NCBI RefSeq assembly: GCF_010389155.1
Contig: NC_057768.1
Span: 46,913,633-46,977,632, forward strand
DNA length: 64,000 bases
Direction: 5' to 3'
Source of the DNA: Erigeron canadensis
Lineage: Eukaryota; Streptophyta; Magnoliopsida; Asterales; Asteraceae
Below are positions 48,825 to 61,709 of this stretch, piece after piece. A model generated the notes under the pieces. The model had not been told where the DNA came from. It was given only the letters and a program-made list of their open reading frames with translations, and ran no database searches. How positions within the stretch are numbered: the first letter of the stretch is position 1; every line of letters starts with the position of its first letter. The translations under genes were made by a program, and so were the position numbers.

Positions 48825-51800
48825 TTATTTACGGTGGTGATGTTCTTGCTGCTGTAAGTTTATTAGCTTTGAATATGGCCCGTTCTCATGCTCAAGACTT
48901 GAATGGGTCCCTTTCTCCACAATTTTTCCATTTTGGATCACTGATATCTCATCCGCATTCTTTATGGTTGATAGCCGGTGTGCAACCACGACACTGGTTC
49001 GGTTCTTCATTAGCCGGTCTAAAGCCTGTTGAACCACACGCTCAGACTCCACATCAAGCGCACTGGTGGCTTCATCCAATAGTAATATGGCAGGATTCTT
49101 CAGCACAGCTCGTGCTATAGCTACCCTCTGCTTTTGTCCGCCTGAAAGTTGAATTCCTCTCTCACCAACTTTTGTTGAGTAACCTTCCGGGAGGGCACTT
49201 ATGAATGTATGTGCGTTTGCAAGCTTAGCGGCTTCAATCACTTCACCTTCTGAGGCTCCTTCTTTCCCATAGAGTATGTTTTCAAATATCGAGGTTGCAA
49301 ATAGAGCCGGTTCTTGCTGGACTAGCCCGATATGACTTCTAAGAGACTTTAGCTTCAGCTTCTTAATGTCCTTTCCTGTAATATATGTGGCATTATATAG
49401 ATCAGCCTTCTATGAAAACAAGTATTCTACACTGTTCAGAAATGGACCAGTTGGGTAACAGGGTGATGGGGTTTGACTCAGATGGACTGCTTTTTAGTAT
49501 TGCTCTAAAAGAGGGGGTGGATTGGGTTAACCCAAAACGTTATTGTCTACAAGTATTGTAAATATTTATATTAACAATTATTGTGTCAAATATGATAACC
49601 AAAACTATGTGTTCAGAAGGATAAGGTTTTATGCATTAATATTGCATTATAGGCAACTTTAAGTTTTAACCCTTTTAACTCATTTAACCCGTTTCCTTTC
49701 AAGCTAACCCTTTTATATACGTTTAGAGAAGCTTACCATCAATCAGCACTTTCCCGGAGGTTGGATCGTAGAACCGAAGAATAAGAGAGAGAACAGAGCT
49801 CTTCCCGGAACCACTTTGCCCCACCAATGCCATGGTCTTTCCTGCTCGAATCTTTAGATCAAAATCTTTGAAAATCAAGATGTCGGGTCTTGACGGGTAG
49901 CTGAAATTGACACCTTTCAGTTCAATTGTCCCATCAACTTTTGTGATTTCCTCACCAACGTCACTCACAACTTGTGTTCTCCTGTCGAGAACCTCAAATA
50001 CCGAAGCAACCATCTGGTTTCCTTTTAATAAATCTGGTGCCATTGCTAATGTTTCGCCCATGGCTAACGCGGTCACAATTAAAATCATAAATGATTTCAT
50101 TACTGATTTGAACCCACACAACCCTCTCTCCATCAAGACAGAACCATACCACAATGCAAGACCATAAGATGAGAAAATGAAGAACTGAGAGACACCGTAG
50201 AATAATCCTGCAATCTGCCCTCGATTAAATGACTGTTTAGAAGGTCCAACAAGCTCTTGGGCATAAAGATCGAGCACTTTATTTTCAGAGCAAAATGCTG
50301 CAACGGTTCTTATGTTACTAACTGCCTCACCAGCAAGCATATTAGCTTTAAGATAAGCTTTGTTCAAGTCACCACCATACCCTTTCATGAACATTTTCTG
50401 ATACAAAAACGAAACATTATTAGAAACTAAATACCTCAAAATGCGGACTGAAATTTACAAGGAGAAAGAAATAGAAACCTCGCTAATGTGACCACTGATG
50501 ATCAACGGATACATAGCCATTACAATGAGTGTCAGCCTCCAATTTAAGAGGAAGGCAATGAAGAATGAAGTGCAGATTAAGCCCAAGTTCTGTATCAGTA
50601 TTGTTGTTCGGTCAACAACTACGGTTCTTAGTAACGTTGCATCACTTTCTAAACGGGAAGCGAGCATTGAGCTTGTGTTGTTCATGTCGTCGAACCATCC
50701 AATCTCGTTTCGCAAAATAGCTGCAAAAATTCATGATTAAAATGAAGGTATCCTAATTCTTGTTGTAGCAATTTGTTTAATGTAGGCTGTAGCTAGAGCT
50801 TTTATGGATTATAAATACATTTCTGACTTATTTTGACGTTTCTGCAGAGCCAACGTTTTCTTTTAACTATATTCATATGATATTCTGAGTTGACACATTC
50901 AGTAGTATATGGGTCAAATGGCATCTATATATGTACCTGAAAACATCTTTTGACGAACACGAAGAGTGAGCCTTTCTGCCATGATCCCGAAGCATAAATG
51001 AGTGATGGAGTAAACAGTGATACTCACACAAGCACCAAAACAAAAGAGAAGGGCAATCTTTTTGACCTCACGCTGTGTGGTTTCCCAGTCCATGTAATAA
51101 GCCACGAGGGCTTCACTAATCCCAAGAGCAAAGAGAGGCATACAGGATCCGGCTACGAGTGCTCCTATGGTACCGGTTAAGCCATAAACCCAGTCAGGCT
51201 GAATCATCGAGTATAATCTTTTTGAGGAAATGCGTGGTGGCTTAATGTATTCAACACCTTCAACACCGAGCTTGCCTACAGATTCTCTATCAGAATGAAA
51301 ACTAGCTCCTATGCTCCTTGTAGTCGTGCGGGATAGTTCGCGAGAATATCTTATGCTACACGGGAAAAACCCAAAGAAAGGGAAAAGAAATTCAATATTC
51401 CATTAACTTGATTGGGTCACATATCAAACTTAAAGAAAGTGGCTAACCTGGAAGGTCTTCCCATAGAAGCAACACGGGACGGTGCACGATGCAAAGAGGC
51501 TGTTTCTTGAAGTTGAACGAGCGATGCATAGGCACTATCAGGTCGGGCCATGAGCTCTTCATGGCTCCCAGTTTCCGCTATCTTCCCTTGGTGAACAACA
51601 GCTATAATGTCTGCATTTCTAATGGTGGAAAGCCGATGGGCTACAACTACGGTTGTCCTTCCCACCATCACACGATCAAGTGCCTCTTGGACACTCTTTT
51701 CAGATTCAGTGTCAAGGGCGCTAGTGGCTTCATCTAACAATAAAATTGATGGGTTTTTCACGATCGCCCGTGAAATTGCAATTCGTTGCTTTTGTCCCCC

Positions 51801-54800
51801 TGAGAGTTGTATCCCACGTTCACCCACCTGCGTTTCAAATCTTTCCGGGAGATTGTTAATAAAAGTAATCGCCTCGGATAACTTTGCAGCGTGTGTGATC
51901 TCTTCATGAGTAGCCGAATCCTTCCCATATAAAATATTATCCCTTATCGTAGTAGCAAAGAGAGCTGGTTCTTGATTGACCAGCCCAATCTGGTTTCTTA
52001 GCCATTTTATGTCAAGCTCACATATATTGTTCCCATCTAACAGGATCTGGCCCGAGAGAGGCTCGTAAAATCGTTCTATCAGTGATATAACTGTACTCTT
52101 CCCCGAACCGCTACCACCAACAAGGGCCACAATTTTCCCAGAAGGTATATCAAGACGAAGATTGTCAAAGATCATCACATCTGGTCTAGATGGGTAACTG
52201 AAACACACATCATCAAAGCGTATGTGACCATCCAATTTGGCAAGTGTACGGCCTGTTTTGGCACTGGTTTTGGTTACTGTTCTCCTCTCTATCATTTCAA
52301 AGATGGGATATGCTGCTGATTTAGCCCGAATGAATGCGCTGACGTCCGGTGCAGCCTGCCCGAGAGACCTACATTGACACAAACATACAAAATATCAAAA
52401 TTGTTGATACATCCCTCATTTTGTTTGATGTGAGTATGTTATAGTTTCAACTCAGTTGCTAATGCATTGCTGGTTAGTAAAGGGGCAATAATGTCTTAGC
52501 AGAGCTGTGCTAAAAACATCTTTCAACCTTTTTAACCCGTTACCCAACCTGCCAAGTAACTTTGGCGCATCTATTTTACAGATATTTCCTAAATATGATG
52601 TGGGCGACTTACAGGCCAGCAATGACAACATTGAGCATGGTGGTGAAGGAGTCGCCGCCATTAGCAATGTTTTTGTGGACGACGATGCTGGTATACCAGA
52701 CGAGCAATGACCAAGAGAGGAAGAGAACAAAATGCAAAGTTCCCAGGCCCAAGCCTTTGGCTAGACCAGCTTTTTTGCCGTACTTGTAAGTGTTTGACAG
52801 AGCTTCAATGTAAGAATTTACTGCCTTCTCTTCTCCAGAAAATGCTTGCACTGTCCTTACATTTCCAATTACCTGCCATCAATAATCTTTCATTTTTCAG
52901 CACTTAAATTTGAATGCTAATTTTTATATCTGAAACGAAGTGAAAATTTTACATATATTCAAACTGTTATAGTAATACTATAGCTCATGATTATGTTATT
53001 TAGTCTTTTGGAATTTTTAACAAGTTCCAAATAGAGGTCTTTATCTTTGTAAAAAAAGAACTGTGTCATCTTAATAATATTTGAACAAAAAGCCATTGAA
53101 AGACAATAAATTCACTTGGTGCGCTTTTTCAAGAGAGCAATTATATTTTTGTATATTAGTAATCTTTTTGCTACAATAAATGGCACTTAGATAAATATTC
53201 ACATGTTGTCCATGACTGTATGTCTGTATTTAAACATTACTTAAATTTCAGTACATAAAACACTAAAGTCCTTTTAAAAAGTCACAAAAAAGAGAGAAGA
53301 AAATCACACCTTTTATTAAATGAACAAAAATGTTGTATGATAATGCAGTAGGAACGGAAAAACAATGTTATGTTAGTATGTGTGAAAGAAAGTAAAAAGG
53401 AAAGAGACCTCTTCAGCGATTTCACCCGCTTTGACGTATGATTTTCGGACTCGGGCAATGAGGCCCGTTGCGATGTAAGCATAGACACCACCAGCGATTG
53501 CAATCGCAGGTACGATTGACAAAGTCACCAAACTTATCTGCCAAACTCTAACGAATCCTATAATGAATCCGGATAGGAATCTGCTGATGTAGTGCATGAA
53601 ATTCCCTACCTGCACCCAACCATTATCTTTGTTACTTTTTTTTTTAAAATGGCTAGCCTACTACATTACAACTTATCTATCTATATATTTTAAATAGAAA
53701 GGTTAAATAGCCTTATATATGATAGAAAAACAATACAAAATATTAAATTAAATGCTGCTAATTACTACAGACTTCACACTTAATATTAAGGGGTGTAGTA
53801 AAGTCGATCCGAAAGTAGATAAACCATCAAGTTAATACTCATTATTTGTGTTAAAGTTAATTTTATATACAATGATGATGAAAGTGGCGTGAAATGACCA
53901 AAATGCCCTTCATGAGGAAGTTAACAGAGCGTTATAATTAACTGCAAGAGCGTTAATTTGTATTTCTCCATATCCCCCTTTGATAGGGATTGGATGTTGT
54001 TGTTGTTTGTATAACACCACTTTGTTTTTAATTGTGATCACTAACAGATGGATGATAAATGTTACTGTAATAGAAGGAAAATAAAAGGCGCCTGGTATCC
54101 CAACCATATTTTTGGTAATTCGACCAGACTATTAATGATAGGGGGCCGCTTTTACTTTACCAAATTTACCATTACAGACAGTGGGACCACACTATTTTGG
54201 AGCGATATGATCGAAATACCAAAAATGTTGGTCGGGATACACCAGGTGAAATAAAAAGGTAACACTAATTGTAGTGGTGAATGTGGAAAAGTGTGATAAG
54301 TGATAGAAGTCCATAATTGCGGTGCATGGGCGATTAGAGAAGTGGGTACAAGTTCAGCCAGCCAGCCTGCCCAACAAGACTGATTACAAACTCATTCATT
54401 ACAGAACCCTATTTAATTCAATGTTGGCATTTATAAAAATCTCCCCCACCCCCTCCTCCCCTATAAGTATTCTATCTGTTGTACGTACATATGTTATTAA
54501 ACACCGCCTTCATCTCCCTTTTAGTTTATATTTTTCCCCCTTTATTTATATTTACTTTATTCGTTTTAATTTTATCAATTTAATAATTAATACTTGTGCA
54601 AAATGAAGTACTGTTTATGAATTTGATATGTATATATCTGAGTTTTATAAAAACATACATTAAAAAGTTTTAAATGTGAAGATATTATAATGATGAGTAA
54701 TTAAGTTGTATACTCTTACAGGAAGGAAATATGTATACATCCTGATTCAAAAAATAAAAATAAAAATAAAAATGATACATCCTGATTTATTATTAATGTA

Positions 54801-57058
54801 AAGCAATTATTCGTAAGGCTGTGAAAAAGTAAGTATCGTGTTTTTGGAGTAAAAGTTAATGTTGAATGCATCTATCATTGTGACATTTTTGTGAGTGTAC
54901 ATCAATGATCAATCCTACATTGATAATATTGGTTTAAATATAAAACAAAAAACAAAATTGGTGGTTGGATATTAACTTGTACACCTACTATTTAATACAT
55001 TTATTTCGTTATTAAAGCTAAAGTTCCGTTCTTCCAATTAGCGATATTTAGTACGTTGAAAACACCAACTTTATCTATATGTATGTATGTACGAGTCCAC
55101 ATAATGTATGTGTATTTATGTATGTATTATTGTATTTGTGATTATTATTATTATCATATTATTTTATTTTAACACAAGTAGTCTTGCAACTTAATTGTTT
55201 TCTTAATCTTTTTAGTCTATTATATATTAACCAACGGAAACTACTTAATATATCGCTAAATATTGTCGCTTTTTTCACATTGACAGTGACCATCAAAAAC
55301 ATAGGGCGACCAAATCATACAACAATCATCATACTTATATATAATAAAACAGTTGTATAAATATGCACTTCTATCCTTTAACAAACCTAATATAAACGTA
55401 ACCCGTTTTCCTATATCTGTCTATCTATTATATATAAGGAAACTGTTACAAATCAAACTAGCAATAAAAATTGTTCTTTCCAAAGCCGGTAGCTTTTGAT
55501 AGTTGATATCATCTTTAGTCTTTATACTTTACTTTTTCAACTCCATATATGTATATTGTCTTTGTAATTGTTTATACAAGTCTAATCTTTTCAAAATTCC
55601 AAGGTAGTAATTTATGAACTATTCTAAAGAACATAAAGTTTTTTGGCATATAAATGGAAACATCAAATAGTAAATTGTACTTGCAACTGACAGGAAATAA
55701 TACTAAGTTTGCCCTAAGGGCTGTATTTAACGTGCATAAAAAAACTTGTACCTTCCATATTAAAAGTACGCCCCTGATTTTCATGGTAAATGTACAAACA
55801 ATTTATGAACCTTAAACACAGCCCTAAGGGCTATATTTAGCAAACCCCTATATATAATTATAATTATATATATATATCAATCATTAATTAATCATAAAAT
55901 TTTACTATCAAAACATATGAGTGTGTACTCATTCAATATCAAACATGAATGATTATATAAAAATTAGGTGGTGGAGTATATATATATAAAGTAAGTAATA
56001 TTTGCATACCTTCTCAGAAATGGCATCTTGAACAACAATGATATCACTAGTAATTGCAGAAATGACTTCTCCAGTTGAAGCTTCAGTGTCAAAAAGGCTT
56101 ATATCTTGGCTTAACATTGATTTCAAATAAGCCATTCTCATCTTTGCTGCTTGTCTTTCTCCACTATGCATCCAACAAGCCACCTCTATCCACATTTTCT
56201 TTGTTATTACAATATAAAAAAAAATCCCTCTTGCTAATTAAACATATTAAGTTATAATTTGTAAATTAATATCCAACAACTTGAAAATAGACATTGATAA
56301 TTGTTTATGATAAAAAAAAATTAAATTCTCTTATCAAAAAATTTGTATTGATATCGGAAATGAAACAAATGAGGACAACTCTATACCCAATATAAATCTG
56401 ATTGTTCCCAAAAATTGGATATTAGACATGAAACTGATTAGTCCAATCAAAATGAGGACAAGCTTTTCTTTCTTTTATCCCTTTTGCATGAGGATACATA
56501 AATCATGACAAACATACTAATTAAATATTATTAAAAATACTTACCAACCCATGAAGAAAAGAGTATCACCACACTAAGATACACAAAATCCAAAGAATAC
56601 TGCCAAACAACAAACATATAACAATAAAATAAAAAAATGAATCTTTATATATAGTTTCACAATTCACTAAAATTTTATATATTTGTTAAAACATTCAAAC
56701 CAATAAAAAAAATAAACTGTGAAAAGCTTTGTTTTGTCTCCGATCACAAAACAAACAGATTAATTAAAAAAAAAAATTCCACCTTTGCAACTTTATGAGA
56801 AGCTTCTTTAGGAAAAAGATATGCAAGTCCAATAATATTAATCAACTTGCCAAAAAATATAAAGAAAACAGGAACAGATGCACCATGAATGCATGCTCCA
56901 ACAGAACCAAGAAACATAAGAAGATAATCATATGAATCTGCAAATGTGAAAAGTTTTAACATTGAAACTCTTTTTGGTGTTTCTTTCTTATGATGATCAT
57001 GATCATGATCTTTGGTGGCACCACCACCACCATCTTCAACAGAGAGTGATGAACTCAT
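48825..57058 (-). CDS. ABCB-type full-size ABC transporter (ABCB2/ABCB10-like)
   Basis: Ten exons join in phase: 57058-56783, 56599-56545, 56185-56010, 53609-53409, 52872-52613, 52368-51448, 51355-50937, 50720-50479, 50397-49737 and 49375-48825, giving 1253 aa, full length for the family. Order is TMD-NBD-TMD-NBD. NBD1 has Walker [10 protein letters not shown] near residue 407, signature LSGGQKQR near 511 and Walker [13 protein letters not shown] near 529; NBD2 has GQSGSGKSS near 1043 and the same signature. After a short His/Asp-rich start comes [20 protein letters not shown]. The sequence runs closest to Arabidopsis ABCB2/ABCB10 from memory; related ABCBs move auxin or other small molecules across the plasma membrane, but the substrate here is unknown. 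Exon 4 ends at a weak GAG/GTCTCT donor. Intron 3 is 2.4 kb. A trinucleotide microsatellite lies just before the start. Confidence 0.95.
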
Positions 57059-57068
57059 TATATTGGAG

Positions 57069-57107
57069 TATTATTATTATTATTATTGTTATTATTATTA
57101 TTATTAT
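57069..57107. repeat. (ATT)n microsatellite in the ABCB 5' leader
   Basis: About 12 ATT units with one GTT interruption start 11 bases upstream of the ABCB start codon (AAT repeats on the sense strand). If transcribed it forms an AU-only leader next to the start codon. Repeat number is likely to vary between individuals. Confidence 0.85.
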
Positions 57108-57611
57108 TTTTGTGTGTTGCAAAAAGTGGTGGAGATGAATAATTAAACAAGGGGTAATGAAGGAGAAAATGGTGGTGAGCTGTGGGCTACAGAAAGATGA
57201 AAAAAAATAGTTCGGTAGTTTAAGTCCATTTAATGCAAAGCAAAAGTAAAACCAAGCTAGCTAGGCCAGAGTGTGTGTTGACTCATGACATAGGCGTATT
57301 TATGTGTGTATGTTTATATGTAGAGAAAATATAGGTTACAATGTCAAGTTATTTAATGCAATAATTTTTAACCATATTTTATCACTCCATATTAACTACC
57401 TTATACTACTACTATATGTCTAGTGTATTTCTTTCTTTTATCCCTTTTGCATGATATATTGATTGATATTGATTATATAGTTTTTGACCCGTTATGTACT
57501 TATATTGTTTATATATACCATATACTCTGATTACATATGTAAGTATACGTTAGTTTTAATGTTTGTATTATATAAGTGTTGATTAAATAGTACAACATAT
57601 AATTTAATTAT

Positions 57612-58229
57612 TGTTGAGTCATGGATTCGCTGAGAAACTCAGCGAGCCTTCAGCGACTCTCGAGTATTTTCGAGTTAAAGGATAAGTTCAATAACTCACC
57701 GTCATGTTTTGTAAGTCAAGTATGGACGGGAAGATGAAGATAAGAAGGTCGGTCCCCAAAGACACGTGTTGAGAGATCAGAATGAAGACATATGACCTTG
57801 TGCCGTTTTGGTACTAATGTGTTTCTCTTTCATGCCATTTTGGAAAAGAAACAAGATGAAGAAAAGAGAACCATACAGATCTGGAAGATCCACCAATAGA
57901 TGGTTGACAACCTTCATGTGTCAACATCTATTGGGTTGTCATGTGATGTCTTTTCTCTTCTATATAAAGCATCACTTGACCTAGCCGCAACTTGGTTGGT
58001 TTGTTCCACATTATACACTTAGTGTGTTTTTCCTCTCTTTGTATAATTGTTGAGTCTTTTGTTTGTCAAAATACTTAATAATATTTTCTCTTTTTTTTCT
58101 TGAACCGATCATGTATTCACTGTTTAATTGATATTACATTTAATTAAACGGTTTACTTTTTATTTTCTGTTCTTAGTAGAATTTACATTAGTTTTTAATT
58201 ACATAATATATGCAAATTTGGGATTTTCA
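57612..58229 (+). mobile_element. Possible solo LTR
   Basis: The 618-bp segment starts TGTTGAGTC, ends GGGATTTTCA, and is flanked on both sides by ATTAT (57607-57611 and 58230-58234). It is less AT-rich in its first two thirds and holds a TATA box tctatataaagc at about 57959-57970, as an LTR promoter would. A direct repeat attgttgagtc (57610-57620 and 58046-58056) is also present and gives an alternative reading. No internal retrotransposon region is attached. Confidence 0.45.
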
Positions 58230-58234
58230 ATTAT

Positions 58235-58993
58235 GTATGCATAATGCATCATTAAAGTATGAGTTAATAATTTAATAACATTAAAAGCAAAATTAAAATA
58301 ATGGAGGTTGTAAGTTTGAATAAGTAAATTAAAATAAAATAAAGTTAATTAATCCATACAGGTTTTCATTATTGTAAATGAAATTCATATAATAATATAA
58401 CCAATAAAATAATCAGGCTAGCTAACAAAATAATTTTTATAAAAAAAAATGTGTGCATGACGTTGAATCGCATAATGTATTTGATCAATAGCCAGAAACA
58501 TTGAAATATTAGTAACCTTAGCTTAGTTGGGATTCAATCCATATATAGATTTCAATATTTATAAATTATAATAAATATAATAAGTACTACATATACATAC
58601 ATATAATCTACATAATAAATAAGATAGCCATACTAGCTATAGTCTGAATAAGAAACGATGGGCAAAATGATTATTCAAATTGTTAATAACTATTTTTATA
58701 AGAGTTTTGTATAATAACATCTTCTAAAGTTCTAAGAGTCGTTCTAAATTAGTTGTAATTTTATCATAAAATTCAAAGAATATGTTTTTAATATGAAAGA
58801 TACAATTTTTGTATGCAGCGTATTGATCGTCTTTAGGCTGTCATTAGAAAAATTCTAAAACCATGTAATAAATTTAATTATATATATGAACAAATGTGAG
58901 AAATTTGATATTTTGTAAGGATATGCAAGTGGTATTGAAACTTGAAAGGATGTATACTTAGTTTTGGAATCTTAGAGGGATATATATATAGTA
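58235..58993. other. AT-rich intergenic stretch, no gene
   Basis: No gene or clear element ends; it finishes in a short (TA)n tract that borders the foldback element. Confidence 0.5.
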
Positions 58994-60323
58994 GAGATTC
59001 TGGAAGAAGGCCTCTTAAGAAGAGAAGGGAGAGAAGGTCCTATAGGCCAATTAGAACGCGACATGTGTCAAAATGAAAAAAAAATTCGCGGTGGCATTTT
59101 GGTAAATAAATCAAACATTTTTTAAGCTTGGTCAGCCTGGGTTCTGGGTTAGCTTGGGTTCTAATCAGATTGGTAGGTCAGCTTGGTTTGGTCAGCTTGG
59201 GTTCTGGGTTAGCTTGGTTGGTCAGCTTGGTCTGGGTTAGCTTGGAATCTGATCAGCTTAGTTGGTCAGCATAATCAGTTTGGTCAGATTGGGGTCAGGG
59301 TCTGATTGGGTCAGCTTGGGGTCAGTTTGGGTCAGCTTGGGTTAGCTTGGGGTTGGGTCAGCTTGGGGTCAGGTTGGGCCAGCTTTGGGTCTGGGTTAGG
59401 TTGGGTCAGGTTGGTTAGCTTGGGTTGGGTCAGCTTGACACAATCTACACAAATGTAGATTATGGGTTTTGGGTCAGCTTGGGGCCATGTTGGATCAGCT
59501 TTGTTAACTTGGGTTGGGTCAGTTTGACACAATCTACACAAATGTAGAATAATCTACACAGATGTAGATTATGGGTTTTGGGTCAGCTTGGGGTCAGGTT
59601 GGGTGAGCTTGGGGTTGGGTTGGGTCAGCTTGGGGTCTGGGTCAGGTTGGGTCATGTTGGTTAGCTTGACACAAAACTACACATAATCTACACAAATGTA
59701 GATTATGGGTTTTGGGTCAGCTTGGGGTTGGGTTGGGTCAGTTTGGGGTCTGGGTCAGGTTGGGTCAGCTTGACACAATCTACACAAATGTAGAGTATGG
59801 GTTTTGGGTCAGCTTGGGATCAGGTTGGGTCAACTTAGGGTTGGGTTGGGTCAGCTTGGGTCATGTTGGTTAGCTTGACACAAAACTACACATAATCTAC
59901 ACAAATGTAGATCCCAAGCTGACCCATATTCCAGTCTGACCAAGCTGACCCATAACCCAGGCTGACCAAGCTAACCCATAACCCAGGCTAACCATTCTGA
60001 CCCAACGAAGCTGACCAACCAAGCTTATCAGAACCCAAGCTGACCCAGAACCCAAGCTGACCCAGAACCCAAGCTGACCAACCAAGCTGACCTAGAACCC
60101 AGGCTAACGAAGTTGACCCAACCAAGCTAACAAACCAAGCTGATCATAACCCAAGCTGACTCAGACCCAAGCTAACCCAGAACCAGACTGACAAAAGTTT
60201 GATTTATTTACAAAAATGTCACCGCGTTTTTTTTTTTTAAAAAAATCCACATGTCACGTTTTGATTGGTTCATAAGACCTTCTTTCTCTTCTCTCATTAA
60301 GACACCTTCTTATTTGATCTCTC
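58994..60323. mobile_element. Foldback element with GGTCAGCTTGG arrays
   Basis: Outer arms of about 150 bp are inverted copies: the left reads gaga...aagaagg, gagaaggtcctat, gcgacatgtg and taaataaatcaaac; the right, inverted, reads gagatc...aagaagg, gaaggtcttat, gtgacatgtg and taaataaatcaaac. Inside, 59120-59905 is a degenerate array of ggtcagcttgg, ggttagcttgg and gggttctgggtt words, and 59912-60190 is the same motif on the opposite strand (ccaagctgacc). The whole could fold into one long hairpin. The G-rich half also carries six copies of the palindrome aatctacacaaatgtagatt or close variants (59442, 59531, 59551, 59685, 59777, 59894). Flanked by (TA)n. No coding capacity beyond open frames produced by the repeat. 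Confidence 0.75.
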
Positions 60324-60345
60324 ATATATATATATATATATATAT

Positions 60346-60730
60346 GGTGGCAATCAAATGAGAACCAACTTAAAATGAGAACAAATAAGAACACTTAAAA
60401 ACTACATTTTGATGCATTAAAAGTCCATAAAACTGACATAGTGCATAACTAATTATCATTATTTAAGTGTTTAACAACACATGGATCCGTCAAAATCGAA
60501 AAAAATATTATTTTTTGTTGGATGCATCATTTTGATAATATGCATCCAAGATGGATGCACAAAACAAAAAACGTGATTTTCTCGATTTTGAAAGATCAAT
60601 GTGTTGTTACACATTTAAATAATGATAATTAGTTATGCACTATGTTAGTTTTATGGACTTTTAATGCATCAAAATGATGTTTTTAAGTGTTTTCACCTTT
60701 CTTATTTTAAAAGTGTTCTCACCGGAGTGT

Positions 60731-60735
<5 letters not shown>
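60346..60735. mobile_element. Micron-like MITE between (TA)n tracts
   Basis: Flanked by (TA)n on both sides. Left part gatgcattaaaagtccataa, cataactaattatcattat and agtgtttaacaac is repeated inverted in the right part (ttatggacttttaatgca, ataatgataattagttatg, gttgttacac), giving arms of about 100 bp or more around a centre with gatgcatc palindromes. Ends read ggtggcaatcaaatgagaac and, inverted, gggtaacactccggtgagaac. Micron elements of rice are known to sit within TA microsatellites; the relation here is by habit, not by sequence. Confidence 0.65.
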
Positions 60736-60761
<26 letters not shown>

Positions 60762-60869
60762 AACTTTATCTTAATATTATAAACTATGGACTATATGATA
60801 AAGATGGAATTCTCATTTAGAAAGTAAAACTAATAATGCTAGTTTAAACTTTCAAAGTGTATAAAAGTA

Positions 60870-61103
60870 GCATGGTAGGATCAGTGGTAAGCACTCTTGC
60901 TTCTGAAAACAGAGGTCATGGGTTCGATCCCCATCCCATGCAAAGGTTGGAGGGCCTTTTTCTACCATTTAGATAGAAACTGGAAGCAGTCTTTCTACTT
61001 AGGTAGAGGTAAGGTCTGCCTATATTTTAACCTCCCCCATACACCGTCGAGGTATTGAGGCTCAAAACCCGCTGAAGGCGGCACTGAGCAGTTACTTACT
61101 TAC
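60870..61103 (+). mobile_element. tRNA-derived SINE with TTAC tail (Au-SINE-like)
   Basis: A box taggatcagtgg at 60876-60887 and B box ggttcgatccc at 60921-60931 lie in a tRNA-like head; the body contains aggtaaggtctgcctatatt and aacctcccccatac, close to the conserved aaggtctgc...ctcccc block of plant Au SINEs, and the 3' end is (TTAC)3. A short tataa may be the target duplication (60860-60864 and 61104-61108). Confidence 0.75.
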
Positions 61104-61108
61104 TATAA

Positions 61109-61709
61109 TTTTGTTGTATAATAATCTAACTAATCATAAATGGTAAGTTTTAGTGAAAAACATGTTTTACCACAATTATTATAATTAATGAATTTTAATG
61201 AAAATGGTAATATAACCTTTTTTTTTACATGCAAGCATTTCAAGTATGAAGGCTTGTGAATTGTGATGCATGTGTTTGCATTGATTTTCAATTCCTATTT
61301 GATGTTCACACTATTGCTAGTTATTTTAGGGATGTTTTAACAAACGTGTGATTAACATTTTTCATCTCAGAAACGCAAACATGAACAATGACATCACTCA
61401 TACCAAATATGCGAAAGGACAGAAAGGTGATATGTTATTTTCTTCGATTATTTTAGAAAGGTGTAAATTATGAATTTTTTTTTTTTTTTGATATGTTGGA
61501 ACCTATAATAGTATAAAAAAAACCATTCAACAAAAGAAAGATAAAGTAGTTTTTTTATTTTTTTTTATTATTTATTAACATAAATTGTGTGTTTGACATA
61601 GATGGCTCAACAAGATTATGAGTCTGACAATCGTTTTGGGCCTCCAAAAATCCAAGACTATCAATATTTTGTTTATTAAACATAATTTTAAATTTTAGAC
61701 TAAGTATTA
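61109..61709. other. AT-rich intergenic stretch, no gene
   Basis: No gene, RNA or element ends recognised, apart from poly(T) runs near 61478 and 61550. Confidence 0.5.

Noticed and set aside
50498..50740. Plus-strand open frames over the ABCB exons
   Set aside because: They are antisense shadows of a gene whose ten exons join in phase.
59332..60085. Open frames with repeated W-V-S-L-G and D-P-K-L-T-Q motifs
   Set aside because: They are produced by the short tandem motif of the foldback element, not by selection for protein.
60870..60950. Functional tRNA gene
   Set aside because: A and B boxes are present, but the body and TTAC tail match a SINE, and no normal acceptor stem closes the fold.
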